Below are positions 1 through 10,041 of a DNA stretch of 62,000 bases, in pieces. Numbering within the stretch: position 1 is the first letter of the stretch; each line of letters begins with the position of its first letter. The stretch is from Cryptomeria japonica. Taxonomy: Eukaryota > Streptophyta > Pinopsida > Cupressales > Cupressaceae. Both the position numbers and the translations under genes were made by a program. The stretch covers positions 830,014,160 to 830,076,159 of the forward strand of contig NC_081411.1 in the NCBI RefSeq assembly GCF_030272615.1, read 5' to 3'. The notes under the pieces were generated by a model. The model saw nothing but the letters and a program-made list of their open reading frames with translations, did no database searches and was not told where the DNA came from.

Positions 1-504
1 CTAACCAAGCAGACTATGCTATTTGCTAGATCGCACACTTATTGATTACTCACATCTTCGATAAGTTTGAAACCCTTAACCGGGTAGGCCCAGAAAAGCC
101 TTTGTAAATCCTCTAACAAGGTGGTTCACAACTATGAATCTGAAATCCTCTCGCAAGGTAGTCTTTAATAGTACTTATCTCCTAACAGAGATCTAGATTC
201 CTAACAGGATCTGTTCTGGTGAAGAACATTGTATGACCTTAACCAGTCTGGTTTCTATTCTACAGATAGTTACTTGTGAGTTTTTGCTCATCATGATTTT
301 TCCCATTTGGGTTTGCACATCAAAACCTCTTGTGTTATGGTGATTGTGCTCTTGTGGGTGAATGTTTTATTTGTTGTTTGGTTTGCATTTGTCTTAACCA
401 GTTTGTTGGTAAATCTATTATACCAGTTAACTGTTAGACTGTTTAAGTGTTTGAGTTCAATATTTTTTTGTATACTAATTCACCCCCCCTCTTAGTATTT
501 ATCA
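1..504 (+). repeat. 3' portion of a foreign Ty1/copia LTR
   Basis: The stretch has the look of a copia U5 end: several spaced CTAACAAGG-like words between about 80 and 250, a late pyrimidine/C run (CACCCCCCCTCTTAG, about 480-495), and then an abrupt switch at about 500-505 into sequence matching B's 3' LTR from its nucleotide 37 (position 61404). Its 5' part lies outside the window. I read it as the end of another copia element inserted into the start of B's 5' LTR, which would make TGTAG (505-509) a target-site copy, but only one side is visible. A deletion junction is the alternative. Confidence 0.55.
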
Positions 505-2117
505 TGTAGTTGAAGTTGGATGACTGCATCGGTAAATGATAGAAATCTATTTGTGATGAAGGGATTGAGATTCTAGGAATGGATGACATGATCACTTATT
601 TGTGTTGTCATTGTTGGCAACTGATGTTCTCGATGTTTTATTTTATCATCTAAGTGATCTGGTTTACCAAAACACAGGGTTTACCAATAGTGAGCTAAAT
701 TCTATGAATTAGGGCTTTAACCCTGGTAAAGATGAATTATTTTGATTAGATCGGTCGATTAGTGATGATTGGTGATTTACAGTTTTAATGGTGAACTTGT
801 ATCATGGAAAGATGTATGTGACTGGAACCAAAACTTGTGATGATTATCAAAAGGTGTCTTTCAATTTCTGATGAAGTTTTGATAAGGTTTTTTTAGGGTT
901 TAAGGACCGGTGAAGAAATCATCAAATTGATAATGATTTATGTTATGACGGTGATCAACAATGAGTCTACTTAAAGTTGGTAACATGGCACAACCTGGGT
1001 GAAAGATTTAATAGCTATTTTAGCATGATTCAAGGAATATTTTCTTGGGAATCAAAGAAATGCTTTGGAGAGTGTTTTGAGAATATAGATCAGATTTCCG
1101 TGATGAGTTATGATCAATCAATGATTGATATTGCATTGAAATTTTTTGTTATGATCTGGATAGCGATTTACGATGATCTTTTGTGATCCTATTATAAATT
1201 CATGATGTAATTAGGTTTTGTGGCCAACCTAGTTGAGATGGCTATTTATGTTGACACAGTTGATGTTTATTGTGTCAATGGTCTTAGAGAATGTGTTAAG
1301 CCATCCAAGTGAAGTGTGTAATCTACCTAAGAGTTGCAAAGTGTTGTGTATATCTAGATCTGATCAAGCAAGTAGAGAAGTGCAAGTAAACAGATCATTA
1401 TTTCACTGTTATTCCCTAATAGTTGTAGCAGGTTAAATCCCTTAATAGGACAACTCTCAAAAGAGTATTAAATCCTTTCATGAGGTTGATACTTACATAT
1501 CATCAAGCTCCTAATCAATTTGCAAGGCAAATCCCCTAACTGAGTGACTCCTAACAGGGTCTTCTCTTAACCGGACGTATTATAAGCTTCTAACAAGGCT
1601 ATGCTCCTAACAAGGCCTACTTCAAAAGAGTACAAATATTTGTGGGTGCCAACTCCCATCGTGGTTTTTTCCCTATTTGCGTTACCATGTCAAAATCTTA
1701 TGGTTTTCATGTGTGGAATGTTTTTCATGTGATGTTCTTGTTTATATTTACATTTCATGCATTATTTTTGAGAAACCGATTATGATGTTTTATTAGAAGT
1801 TTATCAAAGGTTACCGGTACTGATAAGAAGTTGTTTGAGAAAGTTTTGATCTTATTGATAAGGTTAATGAATTGGTAATTGATCAAGTCTATGTTATTAC
1901 TTTTATGGTGAAAGTATTGGTAAATGATTTGATTAATGTGTTAAGAAAATATGATAAAGAGGGTATTAGATTTGATTACATAAGTTGAGATATTTGTTAA
2001 ATAGTTTCAAATATGAGATAAGCTGAAATAAGTTTGTTTTTAAGTTAAAGTTTGAATGGGTCTTAATACTGATTCACCCCCCCTCTCAAGATTAACTGGA
2101 TCCTCATAGTATTAACA
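505..2117 (+). repeat. B 5' LTR
   Basis: From 505 it aligns with the start of B's 3' LTR from 61404 (shared words such as GTAGTTGAAGTTGGATGA and GGATGACATGATCA). It ends ATTAACA just before the PBS. It has a C-run block (CACCCCCCCTCTC, about 2075) and a cluster of CTCCTAACAAGG-like words at 1430-1620. It has no clear TATA box that I would defend. Confidence 0.8.
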
Positions 2118-2119
2118 AT

Positions 2120-2130
2120 TGGTATCAAAG
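2120..2130 (+). other. B primer binding site (initiator-Met tRNA)
   Basis: TGGTATCAAAG matches the plant initiator-Met copia PBS TGGTATCAGAG with one change. It lies 2 nt after the LTR end, as in the other copia elements here. Confidence 0.85.
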
Positions 2131-2191
2131 ATTTAATCCTTTGTGTGGAGAAAGCCTAACCGCTTGAGGAAAAGATTCTAAGGAATTCAAG

Positions 2192-2439
2192 ATGATGAAG
2201 AAAGAGGGTCCCAAGTTCAACAAGGATAACTACAAGATATGGAAAGATAGGATGAAGATCTACATCAATCATCTTGGTGCAAAATATTGGAAGCAAGTTG
2301 AAACAACATATGTTGCTCCTATGACTACTCGCTTGACACTAGTTGAACTCAGAGAACATCAAGATAACATGCAAGCCCTAGAAGCTATAGTAAGTACTTT
2401 ATCTGATTCAGAATATATTGATGTTGAAGGATTTAAAAC
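2192..2439 (+). pseudogene. B gag, N-terminal part (interrupted by A)
   Basis: This is the N-terminal part of a copia Gag, the particle-forming protein. It begins at an ATG 62 nt after the PBS and contains the usual FNKDNYKIWKDRMKIYI block of plant copia Gag N-termini. The frame is open for 82 codons until element A begins at 2440. The tail of the open frame past 2440 reads into A's LTR and is not Gag. The gene resumes at 8968 after A's right-hand target copy AAAAC. Confidence 0.85.
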
Positions 2440-3494
2440 TGTTGGTATTTTAGATATGTTGATATGGTTTTGTCATTGATGTCAACACTTATCATATCTA
2501 GTCAGCCTACTGGCACTTGGAGAATTGGTTATGTTCACTAGCAAGTAAGTGACTTATGCACAATCACTGGTATCTAGTTCACTAGCCGGATATATTGTTC
2601 ACTTGCACTTGGAATGATATGGAAAATACTTGGTTATGTCAAAGACATCATTTGGACACATTGTCTTGGAGATTTGTTCATTGGTACATTTGTGTTTGCA
2701 TATTTGTTGTTACCGGCAAATAAGTCCAAAATAAGCACCAATGAGCTTCTCTATTCTAGATCAACACGACATGCTATGAAGATGATTTATTATTGTTGTA
2801 AATGCATTAAGCCGACATTTTTTATCGGTTATTGCATCGGTCATTGTTTTTATTGTAATATCTTTTGTAAAGCTGACCTGCATATTTTGGTCCTAGGCTT
2901 CAGTATATATGTAAGATCTTATTTGATCGAAAAAGGAAGGTGATTGTAAGAAGGATTGTAACTCAGTATATGCGAATAGCAGTAGGGCAATACACACAGA
3001 CATCATTCGAGGTTGAAGGAAGGTTTTTGTAAAGGCATATCAGAACTACACTGGTACTGAATCCAGCATATGAAAATGTTATTTTGAGCAGTACATCATC
3101 ATTGGATTTAACCATCCAATTGTAGTCAGTGTGACTCCCAGTTTTGATTGAGCAGTGAGCTCTAAGCATTTGGCCTTTCTGCATGTGCAGACCCCATTTG
3201 TATACACATACTATCTGCAGTAGTATCATATGATTGTGAGTAAGGTTTCCCACCATGGTTTTTTCCCTTAGAGGGTTTTCACGTACAAATATTGGTGTTA
3301 TGTGTTGTGGATGTCATTTCTTTTTTGTTTTATGCATTTATCTTTACTGGTACTACAATTAACTAACAAATTGTCTACCGACATTAAGTTTTGGTTTACC
3401 AGTATTAAGCATTAAGTTTGGTTGAGCTGCTTTTGGTTTGAATTTATTTGACAACTGATTCACCCCCCCTCTCGGTTGTCACTGGGACCTAACA
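2440..3494 (+). repeat. A 5' LTR
   Basis: It is bounded by TGTTGG and CTAACA, 1055 bp, and matches 7883-8962. It carries a TATA-like TATATATG (2904), the conserved AGCAGTGAGCTCTA ... CTGCATGTGCAG block (about 3150-3195), the TTTCCCACCATGG block (3245-3258) and the C-run near the end. Confidence 0.95.
2904..2911 (+). promoter_or_regulatory. A 5' LTR TATA-like box
   Basis: TATATATG is followed by GTAAGATCTTATTTG. The same arrangement occurs in A's 3' LTR (8363), and a similar TATA plus TGTAAGATCT string occurs in G and C LTRs. It is the likely U3 promoter, judged by motif and conservation only. Confidence 0.45.
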
Positions 3495-3496
3495 AT

Positions 3497-3507
3497 TGGT
3501 ATCAGAG
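3497..3507 (+). other. A primer binding site (initiator-Met tRNA)
   Basis: TGGTATCAGAG lies 2 nt after the LTR end. It is followed by the leader word GTTTAACAGCTTGAGGA (3529-3545), which is shared with the other copia and F/H elements. Confidence 0.9.
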
Positions 3508-3551
3508 TTGAGTCCTCTTTTTGCAAAAGTTTAACAGCTTGAGGAGATCCA

Positions 3552-4660
3552 ATGTCTTCTAACTATTTTAGGAAGGATTGTCCTAAACTTGATGGAACCA
3601 ACTATGGGATATGGAAGATCAGGATGGAGACATATCTGAATTGCATTGGAAAGGACATCTAGGAAGTTACAAAGAATGTCTATACTACTCCTACTCAAAG
3701 TCAACCTAATCCACCTAACTTGGCTAAAGATGAAGAAAATGATTGCAAAGCAAGAGAAGCACTTTTGAGCACATTTTCAGATTAGCAAAACATGGGATTA
3801 TCAGATAGATCTACTGCTAAAGATATTTGGGACCATTTGGAAACATTGAATGAAGAAGATTCCATAGTCAAAATTGCAAAACTTGAAAGCTTCCGGGTGA
3901 GGTATGAAAATATGAAAATGGAAGAAGATGAAAGGATTTCTGCTTTTATGGAAAGAGTTAATGAAATTGTTTTAGGTATTAAATGTTGTGGAGGAACCTT
4001 AAGTGAAGATGAAATTGTTTCAAAAATTTTAAGAGGATTTCCACCAGCATACAAAATGAAAGTTACTGCTATAAATGAGTTAAGAACAATGCCTAAAACA
4101 TCAGTAACTAGGGACACATTGATTGGAAAACTTTCAGCCTTTGAAATTGAGGTATTTGGTCATGTTGCTACTATAAAGACAACTTTATCTTTTAAGGCAT
4201 CAACATCATTTGCATCATCATTTGACAAATCTGATTGGAAAGCCTTTTATGCAAGAGAACTTGAAGAAAGCAGGAGAGAAAATGAAGAACTTGAAGAACT
4301 TGAAGCACTATTTGCAAGGAAAATGCCTAAAGGTCCAGTTGGAAGTAAGTATGAAGGTAAAGCAACCTTTAAATGTTTGAACTATAATAAGATTGGTCAT
4401 ATGGCTTCAAGATGCCCTGATAGACATTCTAGATTGAAAGAAGAAGCTAGAAGAACATACAAGCCTAACCCTGAATATCAAAGATATAGATTTGAGAAGA
4501 ATAAAGACAAATCTTATTATCTTGCTAATGAAGGAGTCATTAATGATTCTGATGAGGATCTGATAGACAATGGATGGGTCTTTGTTGCTATAATAGAAGA
4601 TCAACCGACACCTACTATTCAACCAGTAGAGCAAGCCCTGGTAGCTAAAATTGAAGATAA
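3552..4660 (+). pseudogene. A gag (copia capsid/nucleocapsid)
   Basis: This Gag starts at the ATG 45 nt after the PBS. The N-terminal block LDGTNYGIWKIRMETYL is followed by the UBN2-type Gag core (AKDIWDHLETL ... LRGFPPAYKMKV) and one zinc knuckle near 4370. The knuckle reads CLNYNKIGHMASRC, so its second cysteine is a tyrosine and it cannot bind zinc normally. Stops interrupt the frame at about 3660 (where a Trp is expected) and 3783 (where a Gln is expected); from 3792 the frame is open to 4742. Family membership is certain. The protein would be truncated. Confidence 0.9.
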
Positions 4661-4935
4661 GGATGAATGGATCATTGATTCAGGATGTTCACATCATATG
4701 ATTGGTGACAAAATCAAATTCTTGACTTTTTTAGGAATATAATGGAGGCCTAGTAAGATTTGGAGATGATAAAGCTTGTTTGATCAAAAGAAAAGGTACT
4801 ATATCTCATGATGGTAAACTCAATACTGAAAATGTTTACTATGTTGAAGGTTTAAAGCACAATCTTTTGAGTGTTGCTCAATTAGTTGAAAAAGGATTTT
4901 AGTTACAATTCAAGAATGGTAAATACAGAATTATG
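4660..4935 (+). pseudogene. A protease
   Basis: This is a copia aspartic protease. The catalytic motif is intact as WIIDSGCSHHM (about 4668-4700). A frameshift at about 4738 breaks the FLTFQEYNGG-like segment, and a stop occurs near 4900. Downstream words (LEHN/LKHNLLSV-type) continue in another frame. It is non-functional as it stands. Confidence 0.85.
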
Positions 4936-5960
4936 AACAGAACTAGTTTGGAAATTGCAACTGGTAGTCAAACTAGAGGTAATATCTTTCATTTGAACAA
5001 CAATGAAAAGACATGCTTGATTGCACATATTGATGAAAGTTGGTTGTGGCATAAGAGACTCTATCATGTAAATTTTGACTACATTGTGAAAATCAATACA
5101 ACTAAAGCAGTTAGAGATTTATCTAAGATTGTTAAGCCCCACAATTCGGTATGTAAGGAATGTCAATTTGGAAAACAAGTAAGAGCATCTTTTAAAAGTA
5201 TTCCAAAAAAATCCAATAATGCTCTTGATCTAATTCATACTAATTTATGTGGTCCAGCTAGAACTAAAAGCCTACAAGGTGATAGATATTTCATGCTAAT
5301 CGTTGATGACTATTCTAGAATGTGTTGGGTTACTTTTCTCCGAGAAAAATCAAAAGCACTTGGGAAATTCAAACTATTCAAGGCAATGGTAGAGAATGAA
5401 ACCAGCAAGAAAATCAAATGTCTGAGATTATATCAAGGAGGAGAATTCACATCTAAGGAATTTAATACATTCTGTGAAGTAAATGGAATCAGAAGACAGT
5501 TATCAATACCCTAGACACCACAACAAAATGGAGTTGTAGAAAGGAAAAACATAACTATCTTGGATGTAGCAAAAAGTATGTTATCAGAAGAAAATCTAGC
5601 ACATGTATATTGGAGAGAGGCAGTAAGCACAACAATCTACACATTCAACAAAGTTCACATCAAAGGTGAAACTGCTAAGACCCCTCATGAACTATGGTTT
5701 GGTATTACTCCTACTCTTAAATATTTTAGAATATTTGGAAGTAAATGCTATATTAGAAGAGATGAGTATTTTGGCAAATTTTATCCTAGACGTGATGAAG
5801 GAATATTTCTTAGTTATTCATCTAAGAGCGAGGCATATAGATGTTTTAACAAAAGATTGTAGAAAATTGTTGAAAGTACAAATGTGAAGATTGATGAACA
5901 GTTTAGAGGAACTTCAAGGTACATAGACTCTAAACTGGCAACAGAGATACTAACAAATGA
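4936..5960 (+). pseudogene. A integrase
   Basis: The GAG_pre-integrase segment (IFHLNN ... WLWHKRLYHVNF ... VCKECQFGKQ) is followed by the rve catalytic core. Of the DDE acids, the first is changed (HTNLCGP instead of HTDLCGP), the second is present (IVDDYSR, about 5305), and the third is in QQNGVVERKN (about 5522-5550), which follows a stop at 5513. The C-terminal copia motif FGSKCYIRRDE follows at about 5740. The lost first Asp and the stops make it inactive. Confidence 0.9.
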
Positions 5961-6068
5961 GCCTACACTGAACACATCAGTATAGAATGAAGATCTAGTT
6001 ACACCGGTATCATCTAAAAATTCCACTGTAGCTGAAGAACAAAAACAAAGACACCCCGGTAGGTAAGA

Positions 6069-7120
6069 TTGAACCACTCTGAGGATCAAATAATTGGGAA
6101 CAAATATCAAGGAGTTATGACAAGGGGAAGACTAGAAAATGAAGAGGTATGTCTTATTTCTCAAATTGAACCAACATCAATTAATGAGGCATGTGAAGAT
6201 AAACATTGGATTAAAGCTATGGAAGAAGAATTAGAGCAAATTGAGAAAAATAACACATGGACATTAGTTCCCCGACCTAAAGACAAAAATGTGATTGGAA
6301 CAAAATGGGTATTCAAAAACAAATTCAATGAAGATGGTAAGGTAATTAGAAATAAAGCAAGACTAGTGTGTAAGGGATATTCACAAAAAGAAGGAATTGA
6401 TTATAATGAAACATTTGCACCGGCAGCTAGAATTGAGGCAGTTAGATTATTCTTGGGTTTTGCAGCACACAAGAACTACAAAATATATCAAATGGATGTC
6501 AAATGTGCATTTCTAAATGGAGATCTTGAAGAAGAATTTTACATTGAGCAACCTGATGGATTTTCTTTGACAGATAACAAAGATATGGTTTGCAAGTTAA
6601 GGAAAGCTTTGTATGGGTTGAAGCAAGCTCCAAGAGCTTGGTATGCTAGATTGGATAAGTATCTTTTGAAGATTGGTTTTTCTAAAGGTAATGCTAAGAC
6701 CAACTTATACTATAAAGTGACTAATGATGACATCTTGGTTATAGAAGTTTTTGTTGATGATATAATCTTTGGAGGAGAAAATGGATTATGTAAAGACTTT
6801 TCTATTGAAATGCAGCAAGAATTTGAAATGTCTATGATTGGAGAGGTAAAGTTCTTTTTAGGATTGTAGATTTCACAGACTGGTAAAGGTATATTCTTGA
6901 GTCAATCCAAGTACTTGAAGGAGTTACTAAAGAAATTTGGCATGGAAAACTCTAAACCGGTAAGCACACCTATGACTACAAATGACAAATTATCACTAAG
7001 GGATGAATCAACACTTGTTAATCCGACTAGGTACAAATCTATGATAGGAGGGCTACTGTATTTGACACAAACAAAACCTGATATTATGAATGCAGTATGT
7101 ATTGTTTCAAGCATTTTTTC
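6069..7120 (+). pseudogene. A reverse transcriptase
   Basis: This is the RVT_2 domain typical of copia: a [14 protein letters not shown] start, then [17 protein letters not shown], then [15 protein letters not shown], then [12 protein letters not shown]. The catalytic box FVDD (6750-6761) is intact, with a stop near 6868. The frame stays open for 266 codons, the longest pol segment of A. It ends in a deletion at about 7115 that joins RT directly to the RNase H domain and removes the LTRTRPDIM...-type tail that G still has. Confidence 0.9.
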
Positions 7121-7515
7121 TTGGAAGCAGATTAATTTCTTGGTTGAGTAAGAAACAAAGTTGCACATCTTTATCAACAACAAAATCAGAATATGTTGCA
7201 GCAGCAACTAACTATACACAGGTATTATGGCTTAAGTAAATGTTGAAGGACATAAAGGTAAAATGAAAGGAACCTATAACTATCTATTGTGATAATAAAA
7301 TAGCAATTGATATATCTAATAATCCAGCACTACATTCTAAAACTAAACATGTTTCTATCAAATTAAATTTTCTAAAAGAGAATGTTGAAGCAAAAGAAGT
7401 AAAACTGGTTTATGTGAATACTAAAGAGAAAATTACAGATATTTTTACTAAGTCATTGCCTAAGGAGACTTTTGAATATCTCAGAGATCAGCTTGGGGTC
7501 ATACCCCACCGGTAG
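7121..7515 (+). pseudogene. A RNase H, N-terminally deleted
   Basis: This is a copia RNase H: SWLSKKQSCTSLS, then an AAATN block, then ITIYCDN, then SKTKHVSIKLNFL, then VYVNTKEKITDIFTKSLPKE, ending in a TAG at 7513. Compared with G (33275-33480), about 190 bp are missing at its start, including the AYTDANW segment that carries the first catalytic Asp. Stops are present at about 7236 and 7265. Confidence 0.85.
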
Positions 7516-7882
7516 AGACTTAGATAGTTGATGTTTGTCATCAACCAGCAGAACTAACAAAGAAATCTTTACTCTAGTTTTGATGAGGAGAGCTACTTCT
7601 CAAGGGGAGTAGTTGGTATACTGAATAAGTTGGTTTTTTGTATTTGAACCTAGTTTTTGTATTGCTTTGGAATTTGATGTCAAAGGGGGAGAGATTGATA
7701 TGGAAAAACACATGTTACTCCTAGGGGAAGAGATTGTTATTTTGGGAGAGATTGATTACTCTCTACATCTGAATTTTGTTATGATCTTTTTTGGGAGATT
7801 GTTGGTTTTTGGTATTTGGCTCTATTTTGGCACTTTGATGGTTTTTCCATCTTGTGTTGCCATCAATGCCAAAGGGGGAGAT
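7516..7882 (+). other. A pre-3'-LTR region with two polypurine motifs
   Basis: This region is noncoding. An upstream motif GATGTCAAAGGGGGAGAG (7678-7695) and the true polypurine tract AAAGGGGGAGAT (7871-7882) abut two copies of a GATGTC/CAATGCC word. The second touches the 3' LTR start. I see no gene; the open frame here runs on into the LTR. Confidence 0.8.
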
Positions 7883-8962
7883 TGTTGGTATTTTGGATAT
7901 GTTGATATGGTTTTATCATTGATGTCAACACTTATCAACTCTAGTCAGCTTACTAGCACTTGGAGAATTGGTTATGTTCACCGACAAGCAAGTGACTTAT
8001 GCACAGTCACTGGTATCTGGTTCACTGATAGAATATATTATTCACCTGCACTTGGAATGACATGGAAAATACTTGGCTATGTCAAAGATATCATTTGGAC
8101 ACTTTGTCTTGGAGATTTGTTCATTGGTACATTCGTGTTTGCATATTTGTTGTTACCAACAAATAAGTCCAGAATAAGCATCGATAGGCTTATCTATTCC
8201 AGATCAGCATGACATGCTATGGAGATGATTTATTATTGTTGTAAATGCTTTAAGCTGACATGTTGTATCGGTTATTGCACCAGTCATTGTTTTACTTGTA
8301 AATTGTTTTTATTGTAATATCTTTTGTTAAGTCGACCTACATATTTTGGTCCTAGGCTTCGGTATATATGTAAGATCTTATTTGATCAAAAAAGGAAGGT
8401 GATTGTAAGAAGGATTATAATTCAGTATATGTGAATATCAGCAAAGCCATACACGCAGACATCATTCAAGGTTGAAGGAAGGTTTTTGTAAAGGCATATC
8501 AAAACTACACTGGTACTGAATCCAACATATGAAGATGCTATTTTGAGTAGTACACCATCATTGGATTTAACTATCCAATTGTAGTTAGTGTGACTCCCAT
8601 TTGTGATTGAGCAGTGAGCTCTAGGTGCTTGGCCTTTCTACATGTGCAGACCCCATTTGTATACACATACTATCTGCAGTAGTATCATCTAATTGTGGGT
8701 AAGGTTTCCCATCGTGGTTTCTCCCCTTACAGGGTTTCCACATACAAATATTATTGTTATGTGTTGTGGATGTCATTTCTCTTTTGTTTCATGCATTTAT
8801 TTTTATCGGTATTGCAATTAACTAATAAACTGTCTACCGGCATTAAGTTTTGGTTTACTGGTATTAAGCATTAAGTTTGGTTGAGCTGCTTTTGGTTTGA
8901 ATTTATTTGACAACTGATTCACTACCCCCCCCCACTCTCTTAGTTGTCACTAGGACCTAACA
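7883..8962 (+). repeat. A 3' LTR
   Basis: It runs from TGTTGG to CTAACA, 1080 bp, and pairs with 2440-3494. Target copy AAAAC follows directly (8963-8967), after which B gag resumes. Confidence 0.95.
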
Positions 8963-8967
8963 AAAAC

Positions 8968-9756
8968 TACAAGTGAGGTTTGGGAAAACTTAGAGACAAT
9001 CTATGGAGGAGATGAGAATGTTCAAAGAGCCAAAGAGGAAAGCTTGAGAGGAAAGCTTGATGAGATGAGAATGTCGGAAGGAGGGAATATTGGACAATAT
9101 GGTCAAAGAATCAAAGAAGTTGTGCTGGAGGCAAAATAGAAGATGACAGAATAGTAAGCAAAATTCTCAGAACTCTTCAACCTCAGTATGGTATAAGAGT
9201 GTTGGCAATCCAAGAACTTGGATCTATTTCAAAGGATAAGGTAATTATTGATTCATTGATTGGTAAGCTTACAACTTTTGAGTTAAATAGTTTTGACAAT
9301 AGTGTGACAAAATCTACTGAATCTGCCTTGAAAGCTTCTGTTACTAGTTCATCTGCTAGAAAAGGAAAAGATATATATCAAAATCATGAGTGCAAGACAA
9401 GTCATTGAAGTAACTGGGTTGATGAAGATAGTGAAGATCAAGTGATGGAACTTGAAGCATTGTTAGCAAAGAGATTTCCAAGAGGCACTAGTAAGTATAG
9501 AGGAAAGCTACCTTTGAAGTGTTTCTCTTGTAATAAAATTGGTCATATTGCTACTAACTGTCCTAACACTAATAAAAAGGAAAAGTTTAGAAGATTGAAG
9601 GGAAAGGGACTGAAACATTATTATGTTGCAATATATGAAGGTGTGATCGATGAGGAGTCGGAAGAAGAAGATGACAATGAAGAAATTGTGTTTGTAACTT
9701 TGAAGGAGGAATTATTTGATAAAAAGGCACTAGCATCTCATATGGAGAATAGTGAT
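8968..9756 (+). pseudogene. B gag, C-terminal part
   Basis: This continues the Gag begun at 2192. It opens with TSEVWENLETIYGG, the expected UBN2 continuation. A frameshift and stops occur near 9137-9150. The zinc knuckle is intact: CFSCNKIGHIATNC at 9520-9561 (CX2CX4HX4C). An acidic stretch (EESEEEDDNEE, about 9650-9690) precedes the protease. Gag identity and order are clear; the frame is broken. Confidence 0.9.
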
Positions 9757-10041
9757 GAGTGGATTATAGATAGTGGCTTCTCACACCACATGACTAGAGA
9801 CAAAAGTAAGTTCATAACCTTCAATGAATTTGATAGAGGTATTGTTAGATTTAGAAACAAATTTTCTTGCATGGTGAAAGGTAAAGGTTATATATCTCTA
9901 AATGGAAAGATTAATGCTGATGACGTATTTGGGGTTGATGGTCCTAAGCATAATCTTGTAAGTGTTGGTTAGCTCAATGATAAAGGTTATTTTCTTGAAT
10001 TTAAGAGTGGAGTTTTCACAATTCTTGGAGGTAATGGTGAA
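9757..10041 (+). pseudogene. B protease
   Basis: The copia aspartic protease motif is WIIDSGFSHHM, with catalytic Asp present and Cys replaced by Phe after the DSG. It is followed by FITFNEFDRGIVRF and KHNLVSVG. A stop at 9970 falls in the usual VGQL segment where a Gln would be expected. Confidence 0.85.

Larger units (their letters stand above)
2440..8962 (+). mobile_element. Ty1/copia element A, full length, decayed
   Basis: It is complete from TGTTGGT to ACCTAACA, with LTRs at 2440-3494 and 7883-8962 and a perfect 5-bp target duplication AAAAC (2435-2439 and 8963-8967). It is inserted in B gag. PBS, gag, protease, integrase, RT, RNase H and polypurine tract follow copia order. Hand comparison of the first ~350 bp of the two LTRs gives roughly 10% difference, almost all transitions, so it is old. 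It is the same family as G (gag and pol closely similar). It cannot be active: there are stops in gag, one integrase acid is lost, and the RT/RNase H junction is deleted. Confidence 0.95.

Noticed and set aside
307-495. Hydrophobic open frame as a small membrane protein
   Set aside because: It begins at TTG, lies in a T-rich LTR end, and stops at the LTR C-run.
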